From NCBI RefSeq assembly GCF_017876795.1, contig NZ_JAGIOR010000001.1, positions 2,692,501 through 2,756,500 on the forward strand: DNA of 64,000 nt, in the 5' to 3' direction. Origin of the DNA: Rhizobium leguminosarum (GTDB lineage: Bacteria; Pseudomonadota; Alphaproteobacteria; Rhizobiales; Rhizobiaceae). The notes under the pieces are model-generated. The model was not told where the DNA came from. It ran no database searches and was given only the letters and a program-made list of their open reading frames with translations. The translations under genes and the position numbers were made by a program. Below, piece by piece: positions 42,163-51,183 of the stretch. The stretch's first letter is position 1. Each line of letters begins with the position of its first letter.

Positions 42163-43941
42163 ATGGTCGAGATTCCGTCCGGAAGCGCAGGCGCCATCCC
42201 CTCCGCCGAAGTCGAGGATGTCGAGCTTTATCATCCGAGAAGCTGGTGGACGAAATATGTGTTCAGCCAGGATGCCAAGATCATCGCCGTGCAATATTCG
42301 ATCACCGCCATCTCGATCGGCCTGGTGGCGTTGGTACTCTCCTGGCTGATGCGGCTGCAGCTTGCTTTCCCCGGCTATTTCGCCTTCATCGACGCCGATC
42401 ACTATTACCAGTTCATCACCATGCACGGCATGATCATGGTGATCTATCTGCTGACCGCGCTCTTCCTCGGCGGCTTCGGCAACTACCTCATTCCGCTGAT
42501 GGTCGGCGCGCGCGACATGGTATTCCCCTACGCGAACATGCTCAGCTACTGGATCTATCTGCTCGCGGTGCTGATCCTGGTTGCGGGCTTTTTCGCCCCC
42601 GGCGGCCCGACCGGGGCTGGATGGACGCTTTATCCGCCGCAATCCGTTCTCTCCGGCACGCCCGGCGGCAAGGACTGGGGCATCCTGCTGATGCTCTCCT
42701 CGCTGATCGTCTTCATCATCGGCTTCACCATGGGCGGCCTGAATTATGTGGTGACCGTGCTGCAGGGGCGGGCGCGCGGCATGACGCTGATGCGGATGCC
42801 GCTCACCGTCTGGGGCATCTTCACCGCCACCGTGATGGCGCTCTTGGCCTTTCCCGCGCTCTTCGTCGCCTGCGTCATGATGCTGTTCGACCGCGTGCTC
42901 GGCACCAGCTTCTTCATGCCCGCCATCGTCGAAATGGGCACGCAGCTGCAGCATGGCGGCGGCAGCCCGATCCTGTTCCAGCACCTGTTCTGGTTCTTCG
43001 GGCACCCGGAGGTCTATATCGTCGCACTGCCTGCCTTCGGCATCGTGTCGGACCTGATCAGCACCCATGCGCGCAAGAACATCTTCGGCTATCGCATGAT
43101 GGTCTGGGCGATCGTCATCATCGGCGCGCTCAGCTTCGTCGTCTGGGCGCACCACATGTATGTCAGCGGCATGAACCCGGCCTTCGGCTTCTTCTTCGCC
43201 ACCACGACGCTGATCATCGCCGTCCCGACGGCGATCAAGGTCTATAACTGGGTGCTGACGCTGTGGCGCGGCGACATCCACCTGACGCTGCCGATGCTCT
43301 TTGCGCTCGCCTTCATCGTCACCTTCGTCAATGGCGGCCTGACTGGGCTGTTCCTCGGCAACGTCGTCGTCGACGTGCCGCTGTCGGATACGATGTTCGT
43401 CGTCGCGCATTTCCACATGGTCATGGGTGTGGCGCCGATCCTCGTCATTTTCGGGGCGATCTATCACTGGTATCCGAAGGTGACGGGACGCATGCTGAAC
43501 GACATGCTCGGCCAGATCCACTTCTGGATCACCTTCCTCGGCACTTATGCGATCTTCTTTCCGATGCATTATCTCGGCCTGCTCGGCGTGCCGCGCCGCT
43601 ACTACGAGCTCGGAGAGACGGCCTTCATTCCGCCTTCGGCCCATACGCTGAACATCTTCATCACGGTCATGGCGCTGATCGTCGGGGCCGGGCAGATGGT
43701 CTTCCTTTTCAATCTGGTCTGGAGCCTTTTCCGGGGCCGGGAGGCCGGCGGCAATCCATGGCGGGCGACGACGCTCGAATGGCAGACGCCGCAGACGCCG
43801 CCGGCGCATGGCAACTGGGGCAGGGACCTGCCCGTCGTCTACCGCTGGGCCTATGATTACAGCGTGCCGGGGGCGGCCGAGGATTTCATTCCGCAGAATG
43901 TGCCGGCAAGCGATGGCGTCACCCGGGAGGTTCCGGCGTGA
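42163..43941 (+). CDS. coxN: Cytochrome c oxidase subunit I (CoxN-like)
   Basis: The protein has 592 residues with about 12-14 membrane helices. Haem and copper ligands are visible: YQFITMHGMIMV (low-spin haem His), WFFGHPEVYIVALP (CuB His and cross-linked Tyr), WAHHMYVSGM (CuB histidines), and HFHMVMG (high-spin and low-spin haem histidines). The site reading ARDMVFPYANMLSY differs from the PDMAFPRMN of canonical aa3 enzymes, in line with the alternative branch. It catalyses O2 reduction and proton pumping. Overlaps coxO by four bases. Confidence 0.9.
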   Translation: MVEIPSGSAGAIPSAEVEDVELYHPRSWWTKYVFSQDAKIIAVQYSITAISIGLVALVLSWLMRLQLAFPGYFAFIDADHYYQFITMHGMIMVIYLLTALFLGGFGNYLIPLMVGARDMVFPYANMLSYWIYLLAVLILVAGFFAPGGPTGAGWTLYPPQSVLSGTPGGKDWGILLMLSSLIVFIIGFTMGGLNYVVTVLQGRARGMTLMRMPLTVWGIFTATVMALLAFPALFVACVMMLFDRVLGTSFFMPAIVEMGTQLQHGGGSPILFQHLFWFFGHPEVYIVALPAFGIVSDLISTHARKNIFGYRMMVWAIVIIGALSFVVWAHHMYVSGMNPAFGFFFATTTLIIAVPTAIKVYNWVLTLWRGDIHLTLPMLFALAFIVTFVNGGLTGLFLGNVVVDVPLSDTMFVVAHFHMVMGVAPILVIFGAIYHWYPKVTGRMLNDMLGQIHFWITFLGTYAIFFPMHYLGLLGVPRRYYELGETAFIPPSAHTLNIFITVMALIVGAGQMVFLFNLVWSLFRGREAGGNPWRATTLEWQTPQTPPAHGNWGRDLPVVYRWAYDYSVPGAAEDFIPQNVPASDGVTREVPA

Positions 43942-44651
43942 ACGTCATCCTGCTCTTCCTTGCCGCAGTCGGCGCCATCATCTTCTGGTGGCTTTCCAGG
44001 CAGCGGCTGACCTCGAAGCCCTGGCTGGAAACCGGGTCGGTGCAGCTGCCGGATCATCATAGCGCCGACCGGCAACCCGTGCCGGCGGTGAAAATCGGCC
44101 TGTTCGTGTTTCTCGGCGTCGTCGGCGCGCTCTTCAGCCTTGCTGTCAGCGCCTATTTCATGCGCATGGCGTCGGCGGACTGGTGGGGGATGCCGTTTCC
44201 GCGCCTCCTCTGGGTGAACACAGCAGCACTTGCCTTGAGCAGCGCCGCGCTGCAATGGGCCAAACGAGAAGCGCGACACGGCCGCATGGAAGCCCTGCGG
44301 CCGGCGCTTGTGACGGGACTTGCGCTTGCGGTCTTCTTCCTCGTCGGACAAATCCAGGCTTGGCGGGAACTGACGGCAGCCGGCTATGTGCTGGCCGACA
44401 ATCCCGCCAACAGCTTCTTCTACATGCTGACCGGTCTGCACGGATTGCATATCCTCGGTGGGCTTGCCGTGCTCTCGCACACGACCGTCAGGGCATTCTC
44501 AACCGACGTCGCGCCGGACAGGCTACGCCTCAGCGTCGATCTTTCCGCCATCTATTCGCATTTCATGCTCGCCGTCTGGCTCTTGCTTTTCGCGCTTTTT
44601 GCCGGGTGGGCGAACGATTTCGTCGATCTCTGTCGCACATTGCTGAAATAG
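43938..44651 (+). CDS. coxO: Cytochrome c oxidase subunit III (CoxO-like)
   Basis: The protein has 237 residues. The start overlaps the coxN stop by four bases. The family features include YFMRMASADWWGMPFPRLLWVNTAALALSSAALQWAKR, FYMLTGLHGLHILGG (conserved His of subunit III) and an end with LAVWLLLFALFAGWANDFVDLC. An N-terminal membrane helix (VILLFLAAVGAIIFWWL) makes six to seven segments. A second subunit III-like gene follows. Confidence 0.8.
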   Translation: MNVILLFLAAVGAIIFWWLSRQRLTSKPWLETGSVQLPDHHSADRQPVPAVKIGLFVFLGVVGALFSLAVSAYFMRMASADWWGMPFPRLLWVNTAALALSSAALQWAKREARHGRMEALRPALVTGLALAVFFLVGQIQAWRELTAAGYVLADNPANSFFYMLTGLHGLHILGGLAVLSHTTVRAFSTDVAPDRLRLSVDLSAIYSHFMLAVWLLLFALFAGWANDFVDLCRTLLK

Positions 44652-44696
44652 GGGCCGAAATAGGGGCTGAACCAGGGCCGAATGAGGAGGTTGCAG

Positions 44697-45416
44697 ATGG
44701 CACAGACTATCGAGACGCACGGCGAGCCGGATCTCAGGCCGGTCGGTCTGCGCGGTATCGCCGCCGATTTCAGCTCGGATCAGCGCGCCTTCAAGACCGC
44801 GTCCTGGGGCAAGGCGATGATGTGGATCTTTCTCCTTAGCGACACCTTCGTCTTCGGCTGTTTTCTGATCGCCTATATGACAGCCCGCATATCGACGCCC
44901 GTCGCATGGCCCAATCCGAGCGAGGTTTTCGCGCTCCATATCGGGGGCGAGGATGTTCCGCTGATTCTGATCGCAATCATGACCTTCGTGCTGATCTCAA
45001 GCAGCGGCACCATGGCGATGGCGGTCAATTTCGGCTATCGCCGCGACCGCCACAAGACGGCGATGCTGATGCTGCTGACCGCACTTCTCGGAGCATGTTT
45101 TGTCGGCATGCAGGCCTTCGAATGGACGAAGCTGATCACCGAAGGCGTGCGCCCCTGGGAGAACCCGTGGGGGGCAGCACAGTTCGGATCGACATTCTTC
45201 ATGATCACCGGCTTTCACGGCACCCACGTGACGATCGGCGTCATCTTCCTCCTCATCGTCGCCCGCAAGGTCTGGCGGGGCGATTTCGACGAGGAGCGGC
45301 GCGGCTTCTTCACCAGCCGGAGAGGGCGCTACGAGGCCGTCGAGATCATGGGCCTCTACTGGCACTTCGTCGACCTGGTCTGGGTCTTCATCTTCGCGTT
45401 TTTTTATCTGTGGTGA
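44697..45416 (+). CDS. coxP: Second cytochrome c oxidase subunit III-like protein (CoxP-like)
   Basis: The protein has 239 residues; the ATG at 44697 has GAGGAGG seven bases upstream. It begins with a hydrophilic stretch (TIETHGEPDL) then helices typical of subunit III: MMWIFLLSDTFVFGCFLIAY, QAFEWTKLITEG, FFMITGFHGTHVTIGV (conserved GxxHG.H) and YWHFVDLVWVFIFAFFYLW, the classical end of subunit III. It looks more like canonical subunit III than the gene before it. Two subunit III genes in one operon are the hallmark of Bradyrhizobium coxMNOP. Confidence 0.85.
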   Translation: MAQTIETHGEPDLRPVGLRGIAADFSSDQRAFKTASWGKAMMWIFLLSDTFVFGCFLIAYMTARISTPVAWPNPSEVFALHIGGEDVPLILIAIMTFVLISSSGTMAMAVNFGYRRDRHKTAMLMLLTALLGACFVGMQAFEWTKLITEGVRPWENPWGAAQFGSTFFMITGFHGTHVTIGVIFLLIVARKVWRGDFDEERRGFFTSRRGRYEAVEIMGLYWHFVDLVWVFIFAFFYLW

Positions 45417-45423
45417 GGTCGTC

Positions 45424-45801
45424 ATGAACGAGACAACGGCGCATGCACACATCCAAACGGCGCATGCACAAACACCGCATTCACAAGCCCCGGGACAGCA
45501 GCACCCGATCCGGCTCTATCTCTTCGTCTGGGGCCTGCTCTTCGTGCTCAGCGCCTGTTCCTACATGGTCGATTATCTCGGCATCCAGAGCTATCTCAGG
45601 TGGACGCTGATCCTTGTGTTCATGATGCTGAAGGCCGGGCTGATCGTCGCCATCTTCATGCACATGGCCTGGGAACGGCTGGCGCTGGTCTACGCCATTC
45701 TGCTGCCGCCGGTGCTGGTGCTGGTTTTCGTCGCGCTGATGGTATCGGAGGCGGACTATACGATCTTCACCCGGCTCGCCTTCTTTGGGGCTGGGCCGTA
45801 G
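45424..45801 (+). CDS. Cytochrome c oxidase subunit IV-type small protein
   Basis: The protein has 125 residues. The first 35 residues are rich in His, Gln and Ala (AHAHIQTAHAQTPHSQAPG), possibly metal-binding. Three membrane helices follow (RLYLFVWGLLFVLSACSYMV, WTLILVFMMLKAGLIVAIFMHM, LLPPVLVLVFVALMV). The MLKAGLIVAIFMH core is the signature of prokaryotic subunit IV/CyoD-like proteins, which assist CuB assembly. It is seven bases after coxP and ends the operon. Confidence 0.8.
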   Translation: MNETTAHAHIQTAHAQTPHSQAPGQQHPIRLYLFVWGLLFVLSACSYMVDYLGIQSYLRWTLILVFMMLKAGLIVAIFMHMAWERLALVYAILLPPVLVLVFVALMVSEADYTIFTRLAFFGAGP

Positions 45802-45858
45802 GCCTCGGTCATCGGCTCCGAATTTTTATTGAATAGACTATTTCAACCGGAAGCAATT

Positions 45859-46440
45859 ATGGCCGAGATTTTGCTGTTCCATCACGCACAAGGGCTGACC
45901 CCTGGAGTGCGCGCCTTCGCCGACGAGATCAGGGCAGCCGGCCACATCGTGCACACGCCTGATCTGTTCGACGGACGCATATTCCACAGCATCGAGGAGG
46001 GGCTTGCTCATATTGGCAAGATCGGATTCGACGCCATCAGGGAGCGCGGCGTCCGGGTCGCTGACGAACTGCCTCCCGAACTGGTCTATGCCGGGTTCTC
46101 CTTCGGTGTGCTGCCGGCGCAGAAGCTGGCACAAACACGGCGGGGCGCCCGCGGGGCCCTGCTTTTTTACTCCTGCCTGCCGATCAGCGGCGAATGGGCT
46201 TTTGGACCTTGGCCGAACGGCGTCGCGGTTCAGATCCATGGTATGGACAACGATCCGATCTTTGTCGGCGAGGGTGACATCGACGCCGCCCGCGAGATCG
46301 TGGCGAAGGTCGAGGACGCAGAGCTTTTCCTCTATCCCGGCGATCAGCACTATTTCGCCGACAGTTCGCTGCCGTCCTATGACGCGGATGCGACCGCGCT
46401 CCTCACCACCCGTGTACTTGAGTTCCTGCATCGCCTCTGA
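45859..46440 (+). CDS. Dienelactone hydrolase-like alpha/beta hydrolase
   Basis: The protein has 193 residues; the ATG at 45859 is preferred over the upstream start because GGAAG precedes it and the family sequence begins there. Features: ILLFHHAQGLTPGVRAFADEIRAAGH, the nucleophile elbow AGFSFGVLPA (Ser where true dienelactone hydrolases have Cys), and the acid and base in YPGDQHYFAD. It is cytoplasmic. The substrate is unknown. It is about 60 bases after the oxidase operon in the same direction but probably separate. Confidence 0.8.
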   Translation: MAEILLFHHAQGLTPGVRAFADEIRAAGHIVHTPDLFDGRIFHSIEEGLAHIGKIGFDAIRERGVRVADELPPELVYAGFSFGVLPAQKLAQTRRGARGALLFYSCLPISGEWAFGPWPNGVAVQIHGMDNDPIFVGEGDIDAAREIVAKVEDAELFLYPGDQHYFADSSLPSYDADATALLTTRVLEFLHRL

Positions 46441-46566
46441 TCTTGGCGTCGGCGCTGCCTTAGGTGTGTCCTCCGTCAGATATCTTCGTCGGCGCACGAT
46501 GAGGAGGCGATGTTCCGGCGATTGAACGGCCCCTTCCCGGCGTCACCCTGTCGCTCATCGAGCAAA

Positions 46567-47484
46567 TCAATCCGCATGCAGCAGCGGCGAGGCCCTCAGC
46601 GTCTCGACCATGTGGTCGATGAAGGCGCGAACGCGATGGGGGATGGGGCCGCCGGCAACGTGGACGGCGTGAATCAGTTCCAAGTCTCCCGGGTTGCAAT
46701 CTTCCAGCAAGGCGACAAGGCTTCCCGCGGCAATTTCGGCCGCGACGTGGAACCGACCGAGACGGGCGATGCCAGCGCCGGCAAGCGCCATCTGCTTCAT
46801 CGTCTCGCCATTGTTGACCACAAGGCTTCCCGACACCGGCTGTTCGATATCCTTGCCGTCGCAGCGGAAGGGCCATGACGGCCGGGTGCGGCGGAAGCTG
46901 AAGGTCAGGCAATCGTGATGTTCGAGATCTGCCGGGATCTGCGGCTGCGTCTTCAGTGCAAGGTAGGATGGCGAGGCGCAGACGACGCGCCGGGCCTGGC
47001 CGAGCTTGCGGGCGATCAGGCCGCTATCCGGAAGGTTTCCTATGCGAATGGCGACGTCGGTCTTCTCTGCGACCAGATCGACGATGCCGTCGGTGAGGCT
47101 GAGCTCGACGATTAGATCGGGGTTGCGGGCGACGAAATCAGGCATGGCGGGTGCGACGAACATTGTTCCGAGGGGCACGGTGACGCTGACGCGCAGCCGG
47201 CCGCGAACAGCGCCGCCCGCCGCTTCCTCATCGGCGTCGTTCAGATCCTGCAGGATTCTGAGTGCCGCGCGATGATAGGCTTCGCCTTCCTCCGTCAACG
47301 TCAGGGCGCGCGTGGTGCGCAGCAACAGGCGCGTTCCGAGCCGTGCTTCCAGCCGGGCAATCAGTTTGCTGACGGCGGACGGAGTGATTTCGAGGCTGCG
47401 GGCTGCGGCCGAGAAGCCGCCCTCCTGGACGACGCGGGCGAAGACTTCCATCTCGCCTGAACGCTCCATCAGAACGCGCATCAT
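46567..47484 (-). CDS. LysR-family transcriptional regulator
   Basis: The protein has 305 residues. The winged helix EVFARVVQEGGFSAAARSLEITPSAVSKLIARLEARLG is typical of the CrgA/DsdC-like LysR branch. The effector domain follows from about residue 95 (GRLRVSVTVPLGTMF, DVAIRIGNLPDSGLIARKL, AGAGIARLGRFHVAAEI). It is divergently transcribed from an SDR gene 95 bases away, the usual LysR arrangement, and probably regulates it. Confidence 0.85.
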   Translation of the reverse strand: MMRVLMERSGEMEVFARVVQEGGFSAAARSLEITPSAVSKLIARLEARLGTRLLLRTTRALTLTEEGEAYHRAALRILQDLNDADEEAAGGAVRGRLRVSVTVPLGTMFVAPAMPDFVARNPDLIVELSLTDGIVDLVAEKTDVAIRIGNLPDSGLIARKLGQARRVVCASPSYLALKTQPQIPADLEHHDCLTFSFRRTRPSWPFRCDGKDIEQPVSGSLVVNNGETMKQMALAGAGIARLGRFHVAAEIAAGSLVALLEDCNPGDLELIHAVHVAGGPIPHRVRAFIDHMVETLRASPLLHAD

Positions 47485-47579
47485 TGAGGAATCTCATTCA
47501 CAGGTGCATGTCCATTTTAGGCAATAGTTCTTTGTCTTCTCAGATCATAAATTGATCCAGAACGCAATTTGGAGACCGG

Positions 47580-48374
47580 ATGATGGACTTGAAACTGACC
47601 GACAGGACTGCACTCGTCACCGGCGGCACCGCCGGCATCGGGCTGGAAATCGCCCGCGCGCTCGCCGCCGAAGGCGCACGCGTCGTCATCACTGGCCGCG
47701 ACCGGGGTAAACTCGACGCTGCCATTGCCGATATAGCGGCATCGGGCGCCAAGGGCGTCAGCGGGATTTTGGCCGATGCCGGTACCGGTGAGGGGGTTGA
47801 CGAGATCGCCAAGGCGGCGCCCTCCATCGATGTCCTCGTCAACAATCTCGGGATCTATGAAAGCAAAGCATTCAACGACATCAGCGACGCCGACTGGAGC
47901 CATCTCTTCGAAGTCAATGTGATGAGCGGGGTGCGCCTGTCACGCATCTATCTGCCCGGCATGCTGGAGCGGAACTGGGGCCGGATCATCTTCATCTCGA
48001 GCGAATCCGCGCTCGCCATCCCGCAGGATATGATCCACTACGCCACCACCAAGACGGCACAGCTTTCGATTTCACGTGGATTGGCACAGTTGACGCGCGG
48101 CACCAACGTCACCGTCAATTCGGTGCTGCCCGGGCCGACCCGATCCGACGGCATCGAAGCCTTCCTGCGCGGCCAGGCGAGCGATCCTTCCGCGCCGATC
48201 AAGCAGATCGAGGCCGAATTCTTCGCAACCGCACGCTCCGCCTCGATCCTGCAGCGCATGGTGGAGGCCGAGGAAGTGGCAAGCCTGGTCGCTTATCTCG
48301 CGAGCCCCCGGTCCTCCGCTACCAATGGCGCGGCACTCCGGGCCGAAGGCGGCCTCGTCAACACCATCTCATAA
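47580..48374 (+). CDS. Short-chain dehydrogenase/reductase
   Basis: The protein has 264 residues. Classical SDR motifs are visible: TGGTAGIGLEIARAL for the cofactor, NNLGIYESKAF (variation of NNAG), FISSESALAIPQDMIHYATTKTA with catalytic Ser and YxxxK, and PGPTRSDG. The start ATG has GGAGACCGG directly upstream. It is likely NADP-dependent given TGRDRGK. The substrate is unknown. Regulated by the divergent LysR gene (inferred). Confidence 0.85.
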   Translation: MMDLKLTDRTALVTGGTAGIGLEIARALAAEGARVVITGRDRGKLDAAIADIAASGAKGVSGILADAGTGEGVDEIAKAAPSIDVLVNNLGIYESKAFNDISDADWSHLFEVNVMSGVRLSRIYLPGMLERNWGRIIFISSESALAIPQDMIHYATTKTAQLSISRGLAQLTRGTNVTVNSVLPGPTRSDGIEAFLRGQASDPSAPIKQIEAEFFATARSASILQRMVEAEEVASLVAYLASPRSSATNGAALRAEGGLVNTIS

Positions 48375-48510
48375 GGGATGGCGTGACCGACACACCGCTG
48401 ATGATCACAGCCGTCACCTTGCCGAACGGAGCAAGGCGGCGGCCGTGGCTGGATTGCTGAGGAGCACCTGATGACCACGGAGAGGCGGGGCCAAAAATCC
48501 CTACCTAAAA

Positions 48511-48526
48511 CACGTTCTAAAACGTG
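48511..48526. promoter_or_regulatory. CACGTT..AACGTG inverted repeat, possible operator
   Basis: CACGTT (48511-48516), CTAA, AACGTG (48521-48526), 70 bases upstream of the AraC-type gene start. It could be a hairpin or a protein-binding palindrome. The preceding 48441-48475 resembles the ATTCCTGTG palindrome family in degenerate form. Confidence 0.35.
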
Positions 48527-48595
48527 ATGGAGGTCGCTTCGGGCGAGGATCTCGGCAATGATGGACGTCTTTCGTCACTCCGATCCTGCCAGGTC

Positions 48596-49603
48596 ATGCT
48601 GTTTATTCCGCTTCCTTTCGCCGTTGCCCTTCTGCTGCTTGTCCTCTTCGTCGCCGTTCTCAGGCGGGACGAGGAGGCGACGCCGAACCGGCCGTTTCTG
48701 GCTCTCATCCTGCTTGCCGCGCTGCAATCGGTGCTCTCCGGCCTGCGCTGGGGATATGGGGTGCAGACGGTGGGGATGGTCGCGCCGGTCATCGCGGCGT
48801 TGGTGCCGCCGCTTGCCTATGCCGGCGTTTCCGGGCTGGTGAGGACGAGCCGGCGGCCGCTGCCGGCGCGCTTGGCCCTGCATGCCGTACCCGCCGCGCT
48901 TATCCTGCTGCTGATGCCGTTTTGGCGGGATGCGATCGACATCGCGCTGGTGCTTGTTTTCGTCGGGTATGCCCTGGCGATCCTGCTTCTGATGCGCCCG
49001 GGCGCCGATGCGTTGCGGCTGGCGCCCTTCGAAGGGGCGGTGCCGGCCTATCGGGCGATCATATTTACGGCCGCCGCCCTGTGTCTCTCGGCCGCGGTCG
49101 ATACCTTCGTCTTCCTCGACCTTGCCTCGGCACACAGCGAGCGCGCGCTGACGCTGATCAGTATCGGAAATCTCTCCGTCCTCGCCATCCTCGGTATCGC
49201 GGCGGCCGCCGCCAGCCGAAGCCGGGCGCCGGCCGAGATGGTGGAGACAGCCCTGCGGCCGGAGACGAGCGAGGATAAGGAGACGATCGCTGCGGTCGAT
49301 GCGCTGATGGAGGCCCGCAAACTCTATCGCGACGCCAATCTCAATCTCGACCGACTGGCCCGCAAGGCCGGCATCCCCGCGCGGCAGATCTCGGCAGCGA
49401 TCAACCGGGCGATGGACAAGAACGTCTCGCAATATGTCAATGATTACAGGATCGCCGAGGCCTGCCGGCTGCTTGCCGCTACAGAGAAATCGGTGACCGA
49501 GGTGATGTTCGAAGTCGGCTTCCAGACCAAGTCCAATTTCAACCGCGAATTCCGCCGGGTGACTGATATGACGCCGGTTGAGTGGCGGCAGAGGAAGGGT
49601 TGA
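48596..49603 (+). CDS. Membrane-anchored AraC-family regulator
   Basis: The protein has 335 residues from the ATG at 48596; an upstream ATG at 48524 would add 24 residues without homology. The N-terminal 210 residues contain about six to seven hydrophobic helices (PLPFAVALLLLVLFVAVL, IDIALVLVFVGYALAILLL, and so on). The C-terminal 110 residues form an AraC double helix-turn-helix (LDRLARKAGIPARQISAAINR, ACRLLAATEKSVTEVMFEVGFQTKSNFNREFRRVTDMTPVEWR). The gene thus encodes a sensor in the membrane and DNA-binding in the cytoplasm. The ligand is unknown. Confidence 0.8.
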   Translation: MLFIPLPFAVALLLLVLFVAVLRRDEEATPNRPFLALILLAALQSVLSGLRWGYGVQTVGMVAPVIAALVPPLAYAGVSGLVRTSRRPLPARLALHAVPAALILLLMPFWRDAIDIALVLVFVGYALAILLLMRPGADALRLAPFEGAVPAYRAIIFTAAALCLSAAVDTFVFLDLASAHSERALTLISIGNLSVLAILGIAAAAASRSRAPAEMVETALRPETSEDKETIAAVDALMEARKLYRDANLNLDRLARKAGIPARQISAAINRAMDKNVSQYVNDYRIAEACRLLAATEKSVTEVMFEVGFQTKSNFNREFRRVTDMTPVEWRQRKG

Positions 49604-49683
49604 GGGGCAGTTCAGCCTGATTCTTACGGTCCGGGGCAGCCTCTAGGCATAGCGGTGATGGCTGCCAGTGAGCCAAGCCGCGA

Positions 49684-49735
49684 CCTCTCTCCGCCCTCAT
49701 CCTGAGGCACTGCAGGGCCTCGAAGAACGAGGCCG
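49684..49735. repeat. Dispersed repeat copy
   Basis: CCGCCCTCATCCTGAGGCACTGCAGG..CCTCGAAGAACGAGGCCGG. It is translated as the start of the longer frame of the next gene (PHPEALQGLEERGR), which is the reason to place that gene's start downstream. Confidence 0.6.
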
Positions 49736-49811
49736 GCCACGGCCACGTACACAATCGCGATCGAGGACTCCCTGGATCGTGTTCGAGGTCGCGATTTCTG
49801 CCGGGCCGGCG

Positions 49812-51017
49812 ATGTTGGCCGGCGTGAACACGACATCAGAACATGACCGAGACCTCGCCGCCAAGCTCAGATCGCTTTCGAGCGAGCCCGCGGCCTTCAA
49901 GACGGAGCCGCCGAAGCCTCATGCCCGGCGGCGCGCGATCCCTGGCGCAATGCTCGTCCTTGCGGCGACGGCATCGCTGGCCGCGGTTCTCTTCAATGGA
50001 CCTGAGACGCTGCGGCGCATCGAGACCGCGCTTGCGGGATTTTCGGGCAGCGATCTTGCGATATCCGCCGATGGGATGGAGGAGGGGGGCGCTATCGCTG
50101 TTGAGGGAGTGCGGACCCCGACCGAGGATGGAGTGAAGAGCACGACTGCGCCTACCCAGGAAATCACCGGCTCCGGTTATGTCGTCGCACCCGTTATCAC
50201 CACTGTCTTTTCCAAATATGAGGGCCGGATCGTCGCGGTCGGGGTGGAGGCGGGTGATAGCGTCGTCGCGGGGCAGGTGCTGGTGCGGCTTGACGATGCC
50301 GGCGCCCAATTTGCGCTTCGGGGTGCAGAGATCGCCGGGCGGGCGGCGGCCTTGGCACTTGATGCCAGGAATATCGACCTTGTGCAGGCGCGGTCGTCGC
50401 TTGCGCGCGCCGAGCGGCTTGCCGGGCGCGATGCCATGTCGGCGCAGGCGCTGGAGGAGGCGAAAACGGCTGTCGACAAGGCCGAGAATGCCGCCCTGCA
50501 GGCAAGACAGGATGCCGAAAAGGCGGAGCTCGATATCGACAAGGCGCGTGAGCAAGTGGACGCGCTGACCGTGCGGGCGCCGATCTCCGGCACTGTCACG
50601 CGGCTCGACGCGCATATCGGCGACACGGTGCTGTCGCGCGAGGACAGCGTGCGGGAGGATGAAAGCCTGCTCGTGATTGCCGATACGGCGAGCCTGGTCA
50701 TCGATGCCGATGTGGCCGAAGCCAATATCGCGCTGATGCGGCCGGGCTTGTCAGGCGAGGCGGTGCTCGACGGTTTTCCCGGCAAGCCCTTTGCGGTCGA
50801 GGTCTCGAAGATCGCGCCTGTCATTTCGCGGGAGAAGGGGACGGTGACGCTGCGCCTGTCGCTCACCTCGCCGCCGCCAGGCATGCGGCCTGCCATGGCT
50901 GCGCGCATCCGGCTTGTGGTGGGTGAGGGGGCGGGTGTGGGTGCGTCGGCCGTGGGTGCCCATCACCCGCCCCCGTCCTTCGAGGCTCCGGCCTTTGGCC
51001 GGCGCACGTCAGGATGA
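49812..51017 (+). CDS. HlyD/RND-type membrane fusion protein of a MacB-like ABC system
   Basis: About 401 residues from the ATG at 49812 (weak ribosome site; GTG at 49824 is an alternative). The upstream frame to 49668 merely translates a repeat. A membrane anchor (AIPGAMLVLAATASLAAVLF) is followed by a lipoyl-like part (SKYEGRIVAVGVEAGDSVVAGQVLVRLDD), a coiled coil (about residues 160-240), and DALTVRAPISGTVTRLDAHIGDTV. The last 18 residues come from another copy of the dispersed repeat, which supplies the stop codon. The gene's product links the inner-membrane transporter encoded downstream with an outer-membrane partner not seen here. Confidence 0.75.
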   Translation: MLAGVNTTSEHDRDLAAKLRSLSSEPAAFKTEPPKPHARRRAIPGAMLVLAATASLAAVLFNGPETLRRIETALAGFSGSDLAISADGMEEGGAIAVEGVRTPTEDGVKSTTAPTQEITGSGYVVAPVITTVFSKYEGRIVAVGVEAGDSVVAGQVLVRLDDAGAQFALRGAEIAGRAAALALDARNIDLVQARSSLARAERLAGRDAMSAQALEEAKTAVDKAENAALQARQDAEKAELDIDKAREQVDALTVRAPISGTVTRLDAHIGDTVLSREDSVREDESLLVIADTASLVIDADVAEANIALMRPGLSGEAVLDGFPGKPFAVEVSKIAPVISREKGTVTLRLSLTSPPPGMRPAMAARIRLVVGEGAGVGASAVGAHHPPPSFEAPAFGRRTSG

Positions 51018-51020
51018 GAG
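50965..51020. repeat. Dispersed repeat forming the 3' end of a coding gene
   Basis: CGTCCTTCGAGGCTCCGGCC..GGCGCACGTCAGGATGAG. It overlaps the end of the membrane fusion protein gene, whose stop codon TGA lies within it. A second, shorter piece, CCTCATCCTGAAGTGCCCCATAGG, lies at 51118-51142. Confidence 0.65.
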
Positions 51021-51183
51021 GGCTGGTCGTTCTGCCCGTGTGGCTGAAGCGCTGATCGTGTGCCGTGTGCCGTGCGGCGGTGGCTTCCGGTGCGTGCGGC
51101 AGATCGCAGCTTCTCTCCGACCTCATCCTGAAGTGCCCCATAGGTTACCGGCCGCAGATCAACCAACCGCCAAGGAGCAAAAC

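Noticed and set aside
42007..43809. 600-residue minus-strand ORF opposite coxN
   Set aside because: It is antisense to an obvious oxidase subunit I, rich in Arg, Asp, Glu and His as expected of GC-rich shadows, and has no domain.
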